Both the position numbers and the translations under genes were made by a program. 64,000 nt of DNA from Rostratula benghalensis (taxonomy: Eukaryota; Chordata; Aves; Charadriiformes; Rostratulidae), in contig VXAI01000246.1 of assembly GCA_013399305.1 (NCBI GenBank), positions 179,897-243,896 of the forward strand, in the 5' to 3' direction. Below, piece after piece: positions 50,626 to 63,100 of the stretch (positions within the stretch are counted from its first letter, which is position 1; every line of letters starts with the position of its first letter). The notes under the pieces are model-generated. The model made no database searches, was not told the DNA's origin, and saw nothing but the letters and a program-made list of their open reading frames with translations.

Positions 50626-51396
50626 GTCATGCAACATCCCTCGGGGGCCACAGAGCAACCGGTGCTGTGGAGCCCACCCAGCCCCACAGGCTTCGCTGGG
50701 CTCCATCCCTGGCTCTGCCCGGGCCAAACAACTCAGTGCTGGGAGCGGAGCAGGATTTGGGGAGGTCTGGGCACTGGGCTGGGGGGCAGTTCAAAGTAGC
50801 CCCAGATGTAGTGAGTTTTGAAGCTGTCTGTCTGCTCCTGACCAGAGATCTGAGGCAGTTTATCAATTTATTTAGTGAGCTCTGCAGCTCACCTTCAAAG
50901 CCTCTTGACTTCGTGGTGAGCAGCCCTGCTCAATTCTGCTCATGCATCTTTAATCTTAAGTGAAAAATGAAGTGGTGGGGTTTTTTTTCTTTTTTCTTTT
51001 TTTTTTTTTTTTTACTGTTTGGTTTCCGAGAACAAGATAACAGAATCAAATCTCCTCCTCAAGCAGATGCAGCCGTATCACCCCTCAGCACCCCTGACTG
51101 CACCCTGCCCAGCGGACATGGGGGGCACACAGCAGTGAAGGACAAGGGAGCAGGAGCCGTGATCATCTTCCCCATCACGGTCATTTAGGCTTCAAGCCCT
51201 AAGAGGAGCCAGACAAGCACTTGAAGAGCATTAAATTCACCGACAGGTCAAAATACAGCTTCATCTTCTGCTCTGATGGGGTCTGAAGGAGGAAGCGGGG
51301 GACAGCAGGCACCAGCGCTTGGGTGGGAGCACAGGGGTGCACTGGTTTGTTTTGGTTTTATTTTATTATTATTTTTTTCCAAGAGGAAAAAAAAAA

Positions 51397-51615
51397 ATTG
51401 CTATGGCAACTTCTGCAACAGCCGAGCTCCTGGGAGACTGGCTGCAAGTGAAACTTGCCACTCATCATCTGACAATGTTAATCTGCCAGATTTACATAGT
51501 AATTAATGTCAAGAGGCAATCTACAATTTGAGCAATCAGAGTTCCTGTGCATAAAGTCAGACTCTGTAGACAGCAATTTATAATTGTGTATAAGAAAGGC
51601 ATTTAACCCCTTGTG
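51397..51615. promoter_or_regulatory. Candidate regulatory element with an X-box-like motif
   Basis: ATTGCT-AT-GGCAAC at 51397-51410 fits the RFX X-box pattern. It is followed by AT-rich sequence with TAATTA at 51500. Confidence 0.35.
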
Positions 51616-53573
51616 GGTTTTCCCCAGGGAGCAGAAGGGCCCAGCCCCCCCCCCCCCCGACACTGATGAGGTACACGGAAAATCCTCAAACCTCCCCAGT
51701 AACTGGCACCCCTGGCTGAACTGAGGGCTCCCACGGCAGCTCCAACTGCAGCTCCCACTCCCTGCCCCTCCCTCAGCTCCCAAATTCCTGCTAATTCCTC
51801 TTTGCCCCCAGACTTCATCAACTGCTCCCTGAGCAGAAGATTCCTGCTCAGCTCTGGCCTTTGCTGCCTAAAAAACGGGGTGCATTTTTCCTCCCCCCAA
51901 TGCAATCATTAGCAAATTGCAGGATCCATTTCTAAGGAAGCTGCCATCCCTCTGGGGCCACCGTGGGATACACCCTGCCTCCCCCCAGAGGCACCAGGGT
52001 CACCCCCAGCTTTTGAGCTGTAGAAGAGCTGCTCCAGCACCGGGGCAGCCCCTGCTCTTGCTGCTCCTTCCCTGGCCATCCTTGTCCCTGTCCCTGTCCA
52101 GCTGGGACAGCTGCAGCCGGGCAGTTGAGGGGAGCTGGTTTTGGGAAGGGGCAGTGGGAGCAGCAGAACACCTGGAATCTGGCCCTGGAGGAGAGAATGT
52201 GGGGATCAAGGAGGGAAGGGGCAGCTTTATAACCCATGACCAGGGGGCTGCTCCCATCCTCTGCTGCACCCCAGGGCAGGGCTCGGTGTCTGCCTCCCAG
52301 GAAACACTGTAAATCCCCACGTTAAGCTGTTCCTGCAATCTCCTCTGGAAAGGATAAAGCTCAGCTGAATCCCAGCATCCTTTCTTCTTCCATCCTTTTG
52401 GCTGGAGCCATAAACCTTCAGAGGAGAAAGAAAAAAAAAAAAAAAATTAATTGATTCCTTCCGTATTAACAAGTCAATCACTGGGGTGGCTTTTTTTTAA
52501 TGACTCATAAGCAAGCTTGACATGTCTGTTAATTAAATAGCCATCCTAGCTCTAATCCGCTGAAAGTTAATCATTTGGGGAATTAAAAGGTGTCAGTGCT
52601 GAATACCTCATTATTGTGAGTGCTCCCCGGCCCTCGCTGGCAGGAGGGGCTGGGCTGTGCTGGGAGCCAGCTCCTGGACGGTCTGAGCCCTGAATCCCCC
52701 AACCTCTGAACCCCTCAGCTCTGAATCACACCAGTCTGGGCCACCGGTGTGGTATTTCCTCCCACCAAACGAGCCCAGCTCCTCCCCAGCACCACCACAC
52801 CACGGTGACTGCTGCAGGGTGACCGTGACCCTCCTGCCGAGGGCTGAGGCAGGTGGAATAGGACAAATTCAGGGGTAACAAACTGGTTCTTTTTTAAAAT
52901 TTTATTTTATTTATTTTTTTTGAGAGCAGGGCTGGTGCCTCTGCTCAGGCTCTTTTGGGTATCATCTAACTTAATATTGATGAAGCCACTACAATTTAAT
53001 TTGCTGGCTCAGTGCACACACCCGGTGACAAGCTGCGTGCGCGGAGCCGATAGCGGAGCGATGGGACGTGGCATCCCCTCACTGGGGAGCAGAGCTGCAG
53101 CTCCAGCACTGCTGTGGGGCCAAGCACTAATCCTGCCTTGTCATCAGTGCTTGGCCAAGCCATGCTGGTGACAGCTTGCTCCAGCACCCTAGAGAGCCCC
53201 CCTGCTATGCTTTTTGGGGACAACCCACCCTAGGATGAAGGCTTCTGCCCCTGGCCCGAGTGCTGCAGGGCATCCCTGGAGAGGGCTGGCTGCTCCCAGG
53301 GCTGGCACAGCCCCTCCATCGCTGCCCACAGCCAGAGCCTTCCCAGCTGCATCGGAGAAGCTACAGGGAAAAAGATGCAGAAAGCAAATAAAGAAAAATC
53401 CCTCCATCTTCTAGAAATCGCCTTGTCTTGGGTCCAGACCTTTACGTTTAAAAAACCCTCCTGCAGGATGACCAGACTGTGCTGGTGATGCAGAAAGAGG
53501 GTCAGAGGAAATTATAAGCCAACTAGAGGCTCCTGCATATTAAATATTTATTACATATTCCTCACAGACAATT

Positions 53574-53634
53574 GTCCTGCCCCCAAAAGCGTCCTGCCCC
53601 CAAAAGCATCCTGCCCCCAAAAGCATCCTGCCCC
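53574..53634. repeat. 17-bp tandem repeat, 3.6 copies
   Basis: The unit (g/a)tcctgcccccaaaagc starts at 53574, 53591, 53608 and, partially, 53625. Confidence 0.92.
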
Positions 53635-56600
53635 AGCCCCATTGCTCTCTCGCCTTCCCAGCTGCTCCCCCAACAGCAGCTACAGATTTTTGTATTTCCC
53701 ACTTTTCTTACCGTTTCATGAAGGTAAATAACAAGAGGGCACAGGGGATAATCCTGGGGGTGAATGGAGGATGCGGTTGTGCGTTGCTGTGTGCATTGTA
53801 TTAATCATTTAGTGACACACTGGCTACTGGCCTGATGTGAGATAACAAGAGGTAATTAATTACAAAAATGAGGAGGTGGGCAGATTGCCAATTGTTTACA
53901 GGCACCATGGTGAAGGAGGGGGGCAGCCAGGAGAGGTTCTTTTTCTGAGGGATCAAAGCTTGTTTTAAAACATCTGATTCAATTACGGAGCGAAGGCTGA
54001 GCTCTGAGTGTCAGGAGAAGACAGAGTGTCCCCAGGGTCCCTGTCCCAGCTGCAGCAGGAGCATCAGAACACAGACTGAACCTGTCCCCTTCAGGGAACG
54101 TGCCCTGACCCCACTAAGTGCTGGTGTTGTGGCTCAATTGGCCAACCCCACCGGAGCATCCCCAGTCACACCAGTGAGGGTCACCCACAACAACGTTCCC
54201 ACTCCTTGTGACAACTCCTCTGGCCAATTTTCCATATCTGTCTGGGCTGCCCACAGCTCACCCTTGGGGTCAGGGAGATCTGAGCCATCAGCTGCTGGGG
54301 ACAAGTCCTTCCAAACCTGCTCCCATCCCTGCACAACCCTGAGGTGAGGTCCCAGCTCAGTGTGGGGGAGGGACAATGCTCTGGGCAGAGCAAGGGTCTC
54401 CCACAGCACCTTGGGCACAACCCTCCTTCCATGCCTTCATCCTGGGTGAAGGCCACCAGCCTCAGGGAAGCCCTGCTGCCTCTCAGGAGGGGTGTTCTCA
54501 CCCACAGAAACCCCTCCCTCCCTCTTCTCCGTGCCCAGTACACAGCACTCACCCAGTGCTGCAGCCACCACACAGTGGGACCAGGAGGATTAAGGCAGAA
54601 GAAAAGCCAGCCCAGGGGAAGCCTTGTGTCCAGTAGCAGCAGAATTTAAAGGATTTTCCTCCCACCCATCTGGGTGTTTCACTGGTGGCAGCTGCAGCAC
54701 CGTGCACATGTGAAAAACATTGATGAGCCAGTGCTCACTAAAAGTGAGTGTCCTGCTGTGGGGTCCTCCCTGCCCAGGCTCCCTCCCCAGTAAAATCCTG
54801 TTTCTTATCACACTGACACAAGCCTAGCAGGTTGCACTGGGCACCGGTGGGCAAAAAGAAAGGTGCACAAACCACATGGAGCTCAGTTTTACTCCTCCCC
54901 GTGGGAAAACAGGGGCTGCCCAGGCTGTGGCTGATGGAGCAAAGCTTGTTTGGTCACGGCAGCGCTGGGTGGCCACGATGCCCCACGGTGACAGCGACTG
55001 TACATCCACAGCAGGAACACTGTGTTTTGGGCAAACCAGTAACACGCTCTGGAAAAACAGCCACAGGGAAGCACTCAATATTTTTCCCTCGTAGACACAA
55101 CTGATGTGGGCAGAAAATATCAGCTGCCACTTGGAGAGGGGTGCAGAGGCCAACTCCATTAAAGCTGCTGGAATTGGTACATTTGACACAACTGGCTATA
55201 ACTTAAAGCTGGAGTATGAATAATAGAGCTCTGCACTCAGACCCACAAGTGAAATATGTCTGATTGTTATATCGCCTTCTGCACAGAAACACACTCCAAA
55301 ATCAATTCCCTGTGTGTCTGGCCAGGCTGCAGCTTTTGCTCCCCTCCTCTGCTTAAACAGCCCGGCTGGGCTGGGGAAAACAGCCACCAGGTCCCTGGTT
55401 GTGTCCTAAGCAAATTTGCACATCATTAAAAATAATAAGTGTGCTGAGTGTTTGAAGCTGGAGGCAGAGCTGGGGGCTGTGGCAAGGTGCTGTCCTGCTG
55501 CAGAGGCTGGGGCAGAGGGGACAGCAAGGAAGAGAGATGCTGACAGCACCCCCGGGACCATTTCTGGGTCCCCTGGGGGAATCCCTGGGTACCACCCGGG
55601 GAAGGTGCTGGAGAGGTGTCCCAGGGGCATCCTGTTGGGGACCAGGGTCGGGGGGGCTTCCCCTGAGGGCTGATAGTTCAAAGCAGGAAGGGTTAGTTTG
55701 GGGACAGCCCTGTGGCTTTGGGTTTTTGAGAGTCTCCACGTGTTTGCAGAGGTCCTGCAGAAGCGCTGCCCCCATGGGTGCTCCCATGCTGCCCCCCCAT
55801 CCATCACCACCCCACAGGATTCAACGAGAGACCGGGAAATGTGGGGCTGCTAATTAACAGAGGCTCAGGCTTGGCACATCCTGGGGCTGGAGCACAGCAG
55901 GGACCAGAGCAGCAAAGCCCCTGGGTGGGCAGGGAGATGCGGGAGGGCAGCGGAATTCGCACTGGCAGTATGGGATTTTTCAGGCTTAGCCACCGTGCCT
56001 GGCGAGCAGAGGAGCCCCGGTTAATCCTCTCATTACCGAGGTGCTTAAGGAGGGATTACAGGGTTGGGTTTGTCAAGGGGTTCCTGACACTGTGTGGCAG
56101 TGGCCAGGGAGCCACACTCTCTGTGTGAGGGGGTTCCCTGTGCTGCTGGCGCGGGGTCCAGCTGTGGCACCGGCTGCCACCCGTCATCGTTTCCACTGCA
56201 GGAGACAGCACTTTATCCATCTGGTAAAATGCCTTTGTCAGAGGAGCTGGGGAACGTATTAGGAGGTGGACAGGGAGGAATCAGAAAGGAGCAGGCGAAG
56301 GAAAAACGCAAACGACATTTATTAACTATAGTTAAAGCCTGACACCCATCCCCTCCAGTTAGGCTCGGGCTCGGGGAGTCCTGGAGGGAACCGGCAGCGA
56401 AGCACTGGGAGCACAAACATTTGCATCGCCTCTGAGCTGGCTCCTGCTTGCAGTGCTCCTGAAAGCAAAGGAATAAGCACAGGTTGACCTGAAATGAATA
56501 TTGCTTGAAAAATGGATTTCAAACCACCCCCGAACACCAGTTTTTTCAGGGTAGCAGCTGAAGTGGCAAAATCCATGACACTCCCGTAATTCATTGCCCC

Positions 56601-57642
56601 TTGCCTTGGGGACGGGGAACTTGTGAAGGGCACTCAGCTTGGGCAGCCCCTTCCCCAGCAGCCAGCAGGGCTAGAAACACTCTTTAAACTGAAATTTACA
56701 GTGTATTCACTTGTTCAATCGGTTGTTTACAGTGTCTAATTTTGTTTATATACATTTTTCTATTTATTTGGTTTTTGTCTGTTTATTTATTCAGCTTTAT
56801 TTGCTTTCTTTGCCCCAGCTACTCCCCGCTGATCTCTAGTAGCAGGAGAAACCCCAGCCTGGCAAAGCTGCTCTGTCCCACCAGCAGCCCCAAGGGATGA
56901 CTGGTGGTCCCCTGTGTCCTCCCAGCCCTGAGCAGCCCCTTCTTCCTGGGGACCCCCAAGGTCTGCATGTGCTGGTGGCCCAAAAGGAAGGAGCAAAGGC
57001 CTGGGTGACATTAAACCACAGGAGGCATCTCACCCCCTGTCGTGCCCTGTCCCCTGCACCCCTCCCCAGCCCCTTCCAGGGAAATTCTTCAGGAGCAATT
57101 GCAAAATCCCGCCGTGCATCAAAGGCAGGATGCAATGTTATTAACTTGCCAGCCAAGAGCTGGCAGAAAAGCAATTGTGGCTGTTTCCCCAAGACTGAGT
57201 CGGGGATAATTGAGTTGAATGGGAGGGAATTGCTGCTCTTTGTTGTCGGTTAGGAGATGATCTTCCAGTCCTTCCATACTGATCTCATTTTGGCTTATTC
57301 AAACAGACTTTTGAATTAAGAGATAAAGTTGTTTAAAAAGACTCCAAAGCTCTTAGAAAAACTTTGAAAATCGTTCTGTTTAAACACAATTCTTCTCCTG
57401 GTGTCAGTGCTCGAGCTCTGCAGTGCTGTGTCATAAACAGCTCAAGTGGAGAAATGCCCCAAGAGTCTGAGCTGAGCTCACCCCAGACACCCCAATCCCT
57501 GCTCCAGCTGCGGTTCTTGCTGGACCACCAGCCCTCCCCGATGGCTCTCAGTGGGTGGTGCAGGGTGAGGGGTCCAGCTGGGCTGGGTGGACTCAACTCC
57601 TGAGTCCTGTGGGGCTGGCAAGGCACAGACATCCTCTGCCTG

Positions 57643-57735
57643 TCCCATCCCATCCCATCCCATCCCATCCCATCCCATCCCANNNNNNNNNNNNNNNNNN
57701 NNNNNNNNNNNNNCCCATCCCATCCCATCCCCTCC
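57643..57735. repeat. (CCCAT)n pentanucleotide repeat with a 31-bp gap
   Basis: CCCAT units run on both sides of a stretch of N at 57683-57713. The gap is evidently an unresolved part of the array, and open frames through it are artefacts. Confidence 0.95.
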
Positions 57736-59929
57736 TCTCCCCACAGTGAGGGACCGCCATCCCAAGGAGGGGTAGGTCACTGAGGGATCACTGAAGTTCA
57801 TGTTATAGAAAGTACAGCGTGCTGGCAGAAAATCAATGCTGAAATATGGCCAGCTTTACTCCTTTCATTAAATAGCTCTTTGAAGACTGTTTTAGGTGAA
57901 ATTATTTAAGGGCAGGGAGGTCAAATACCCAGTCCAATACCATTAAAAATTTTTCTGAGCTGTTGTGCCCGGTCACGGAGCCTCCTCCCCAGCCTTGGTC
58001 TGCATCTGAGGACTAGCTCATCCCAAATGCAGGAGAATCCAGAGTTCTCCATCTGCCCAAACTCCAAGGTGTGAAACAAACCATAAAAACCTACAACACT
58101 TGCAGAAAACCCACGAGAGATGGCAGTGCTGGCGGCGGGATTTTGGCCTGTGCTTCACAGGAGCAAATACATCAGCCGGGTAGAAACAATAATCTTATCA
58201 AAACACAGGCTTTGCTTCATAAATACGTCCAGGCTGGAGTGAAATACGCCACTGCAGGAGGAGGGAGAGCAGTCAGCAGAATATTTCGATTGATTAAGAT
58301 GCCAATCACAGCGGGGCTGCCGTCATCTCCCGGAGCACAAACAGCAACAGGTCCCAGCTCCTGCCAGCGCTGATGAAAACCCTGCCACAGCCACGTCAGT
58401 GGAAGCTGAATCTCTGTGACTGCTCCCTCCCTTCCCCTTCATCAGCTGCTAACGCCCCTCAAAACACCCCAGCTAGAGAACAGAGACCAGGGCAGAGTCA
58501 GGCCCCGGATGCTGATGATGGCAGGAAAACATAGTCTGGCTTGGAGAGAACAAGAAACACTGGAAAACATCTGGAAACAGGCAACTTATTAGAAGAGAAT
58601 TGGTACCAAGGTGGCACAGGAGGCTGCACTGATTCAATGCAGAAAGCCAAGCCCTTTGGTTCATTCACACAAACCAGCCACAGCAACGAATCCCTGGCTG
58701 GCAACACCAGCAGCAATAGCTTCCTGAAACAACATATTTATTTTCAGTCTATTATTATTTTTTTTTTTTTCTGTGTAAAGGGATGCTGCCAAGATAACGG
58801 GTTCTTCCTCCCACTGAAATAATAAAATGCATATTTGGAAATTCTGGAATTAATTTCTGTGACTTCACACCTTAAGCTGCCAGCAAATTTTTCACAAAAA
58901 GCAGCTTGCAATTGTAAAACTCGGCTGTGCTGTGAGCAAACAGGCTGCCGGTGCTCCCAGGGGCAGTTTGCATCAAGAAATGCGGGGCAAAGCCCCCCGG
59001 GGAGGTTTCTCCAAAGCCCCTGAGGAGGCTGTGCAGGGGACTCACTCCCAAGAACGATTTTACCCCAAAAAGTCAATTATTGCAGCAATCGGGGGTCTGA
59101 GCCCAAGGGCCCCAGCGCTGCCCTGGCTGCTCCCATGGCAGAAGGTTGGTGCTGCTGCATCACTGGGCTGGGAATCCCAGAATGAGCTGTTTGCCCCCTG
59201 AACAATCCTCCACGTGGGTTTTTTTTTCCCCTTCCCTGGGTTGTTTCCACGCTGGGAGCTGGCAGTGGCTCCGCAAGGGATCAGCTCATCCACCCAGGCA
59301 GTGCTGGTTACACCGGTCACCTCAGAAACAAGCTCATTGTCTGGTCAGACTGTCTCTCCCCACACATATATTCCCTTTATCTCCGGATCCCACGCATGTG
59401 CAGGACCTGCAGCTTCCCCCACAGGCTCCCCTGTCAGAGGGAACCCCTCTTCTTCCCTGGGGTGAAGGTTTTTCCTCTCCCTTCCTCATCTGCAAAGTCA
59501 CCAGTTTGTCACCCACTGGTTGAATCGGTGCTTTCTTCACCCTCATTTGCTGCAGGTTCATTTATACACATTTTTCATCTCTAATCGAAGATAAACAAAG
59601 CTTGCAATGACACAACAAAATAAAAATCTTCATCAGGAAACAAGCACCAGCCCTTGAAGAAGCCCAAAAAACCACGTGCCCAACCCACAGCCCTGAAACC
59701 CATTTGCCTTCAGGTCATCCAGCCCCGTTTCTCCCACCCTGCAGCTACCGGGGAAGATCTTGGTGTCCCCATCACGGTCCTCATCCCTGCCCCCATCCCA
59801 CAGAAGCCAGGGGGCTCCGGGAGCCGCTGTGGGGTGGTAATGTGGGTCCCATGGCACCCCCTGGACCTGGCACCAGTGAGGGCTGGGGGTGGGCAGATGC
59901 CCCGTTGGGGATTACTCTCTGCTGCAGAA

Positions 59930-60180
59930 GGCGCTCAGTGCTATAAGAAAGGACAATTTCTCTCTCTAATCGAGTCCAGCTCCATTTGGCCTGCATGCCT
60001 GCCTGGGTATCACACACATATTTTCCTGATTAATTTTCAATTAATGGCCTCAAAGTCTTTCTGCCTGAGCGCTGGTAGAAAATTTTTTATGCATGTATCA
60101 GCATGAAAAATAGGCCTGAATTAGCATCTGCTTAAGCCCTGGTATGTAATTAGGCTGGAAACTGCTGCCCGGAGGCTCGA
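59930..60180. promoter_or_regulatory. Candidate conserved non-coding element
   Basis: The island contains a near-palindromic pair attaattttcaattaat at 60029-60045, then several TAATTA/TTAAT cores and a TATGCATG octamer-like site near 60089, between GC-rich flanks. Confidence 0.35.
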
Positions 60181-63100
60181 GGTGGGCAGGAAAATCCTTC
60201 ACGTTGAAATAACCCAGTGGTGGGAGGAGGTGGACCCTCTGTGGGCACAGAGACAGTGAGACCCCCTATCTTCCTGAGACCCCTGGCCCTGTGCAGAGCC
60301 ATTGCTGGTGGTGAGACCCTGCCCCACTCCCCTGGCTCTTTATCTCCAAAGATGAAGCTCTTTATCCCCACACTGGCATTGGTTTGTGGCCCCAGCAGGA
60401 CCCTCGGTTGCTCCGGGACCTCCACAGCCTCCTGCAAACTCAACGACAACAAAGCCAGGGCCTTGGTTGAATTAATTTTTCTTCAAACCCAACAAAAACT
60501 TGCAAGAAAAAGAATTAATTATTCACTAAGCTCTAAAGATAATAAAGATCAAAATTAAGCTTGGATTTCGAGAGAGAAAATAGTTCCTCTCTTGTTCAAA
60601 TATAAATTAGGACTGCATATAAACGCTACAAGACTCAAAATTCATTTTCATTTCTAAGCAGCCATACAATATTCATAGTCACATAAGTGATTCCACGTCT
60701 CACCCCCGAGATGGCTGCGTTGGCTCTGTAGGTAAACAGCTCTGATGTAAGACACCTGGAACAGAGAGGAGCTTCACCGCCTCCTCTTGAATGGAAGATT
60801 GGGTTTTTTTTTTTCTGAAAGGATAAATCATTCCTTCAAAGTTCTTTCTGGTTTAGAGGTTGGTCCCCAAAGCCAGCCCATTCAAGAGAAGGTTAAGAAG
60901 AAGCTGCCTGGGTTCACACATGGTGCTGGGGCCACTGGAGCTGCTGGGGGGGTTCTCTGCACATCCCCGAGCCCCTGGGCTGGGGGGGTCCAACCCCGTG
61001 CTCCAGCATGGGCTGGAGGAGCTGTGTGGTGCTGGCCCAGCCAGGGACCCCTGGGAAGGGCTGGGAAAGCCCCACGAGGGGCAGGGCTCCATGGGGACTG
61101 GGGACCAGAGCCCCCCTCCAGACACATGCAGGGCTGGGGAGCTGGGGCCCTTCCAGCGCACAGACCAGCAGACACAGAACTGATAATGGTAATGGTGTTA
61201 ATGGGTGGTCTGGGGAGAGCTCGCTGATTGCAGCAGCTAATTAAAAAGTAGAGGGGAGAATCCTCCTGGGCGACTGGACACCTCCTGCAGCCATGGGTCC
61301 TGCCCAGGCAGCGGTTCATCTGCTCTGTCTCTGTCACCTTGTCACCGCTGCTGGCACCCGGGCGTTATGCCTTTGGCCAAGCAGGAAGAATTATTCTCCT
61401 GCTAGAGCTTTGTAACACTCGATGGCTGTTGCCTCCCTCGGTATTTACAGCGCTCAACCTCCAGCTGTCCCTCTCCCTGCCCTGTGGGGGACTCCAGCCT
61501 CTGTCCCCCGGGGCTTCGGTCACCCAGCACCCAGGAGACGGGGTCCCCGTGGGAGCCACCTCTGGCAGCGGCAGTCACCGGCCGGGGACTGTTTAATCTT
61601 CCATCACAGGCAAAATTTCATAACACAGGCAAAAAGTGGTGCTGGAGGGGGGGTTTCCAGTGGCATTTTCCCCTCCAGGGTCTGGCTGTTGGAGGGAATG
61701 TGCAAGACCAGTGCCGTGGGACGCTCCTGCGTGGCTGGGGGTTGCCACCGGGCGCTGAAGCAATTTGTCTCTGGAACAGGACGAAAACAAGAGGGGAAAA
61801 AAATTATCTGCATTTCTGCCACGTATTTTTTGTAAGCGTTGTGCGGGGAGAAAAAATAAATGTGTGTAGAACAAATTAGTTTGTGGTGAAGAAGCTTTCT
61901 GCTAAAATGTTAAGATGCAGATAACGCAGGGAAAGCTTTTGAAACCAAATGCCCAGCTGCACTGACAAGGCGATTTTCGTAAATGCTGTTCAGAACAATT
62001 TAAACAATTAATTTTAGCATTTAATGGGCACTTGCACTATCTGCTGGAGCAGAAATGAGTAGGTGTCTTTCATTACCTGCCACACTTCCCCTATTCCTCA
62101 TCTTCTCACCACCATTCCCCAGGGGCAAAACAAGGCATATGTTAATTGAAATCTCAGCACAGCTGCAAAAAAACAAAAAAAGGGGAAAAAAAAAGCTGGA
62201 TTTCAGGTTTTTGTCCAACCCTGTTTTCCACAGAGGGAATGTGATACTCGACTATTTACAAGCAGAAAACTGTCGGGGGATGCAGAGGCTATTGGCGAAT
62301 GAAAACAAACAAAGGGCAGCCGCATGTTGTGCAAACGGAGGTGGAAATTGGACCCGGTTTATTTTCGCCTGTTAATCAGTGTAAATTGGTCACTTGTCCA
62401 TGGAGAGAAGCGGAATGTGGCTCACAAAGCTCCAGCCCCCGAGAGCAGGAAAACCTTCCCTCTGCATTGGCCCCGTTTGCTGCCCCTCTGCTTGGGGTCA
62501 GCCCTGTCCCACCGTGCCCTGCACCCCGATGCCCTGCACCCTGGTGCCATGGGGCCCAGCCACTGCTTGCCCAGTGATGGCTTGTTCAGCCCCGTGTTTC
62601 TCCATCCTGCGGTGAGTCCTGGCAGCAGCCAGGTGTCCCTGCTGATGAGGGACACGGTGGGCTCTCACACCTCAGGCCATCATCTCCTCCCACCAGCCAT
62701 GGCGAGCTGTGTGGTGGCACTTGCAGGCACCTGTGAAATCTGCCACCACCTCCTCGGTGGGGACGACACTCTGTCAGGGAGCTAAGAGCTGCCTGTGGGG
62801 ATGGAGGAGCAACCTCCCCTGCCCCGTGTGCCACCTCTCACCTCCAGCCCCAGGCGGGTGATGCCCAGAGGCTCTGGGATGCTCCAGCTGAGATCCGGGG
62901 CTCAGGGCTGCGTCACCCCCTCCCGGTCTCATCACATCCTCCCACTGCTCCCAGTGATGCTGCTCACAATTAATCCTGTTGCTCGTTCCCACAGCACGAT
63001 AATTCCCCCAGAGATGGATGTGCCCTCCAGATGTGCTGGTCCCCACTGTCCTTGCCTGGTCCCCACTGTCCCTGCCGGCCGCTGGACCTGCTCTCCGTAG

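Noticed and set aside
57643..57735. Telomere-like or satellite array
   Set aside because: The unit is CCCAT (ATGGG), not the vertebrate TTAGGG telomere repeat, and the array is short.
57333..57801. Repetitive MGWDGMGWDG open frames
   Set aside because: They are translation of the CCCAT pentanucleotide array and its gap.
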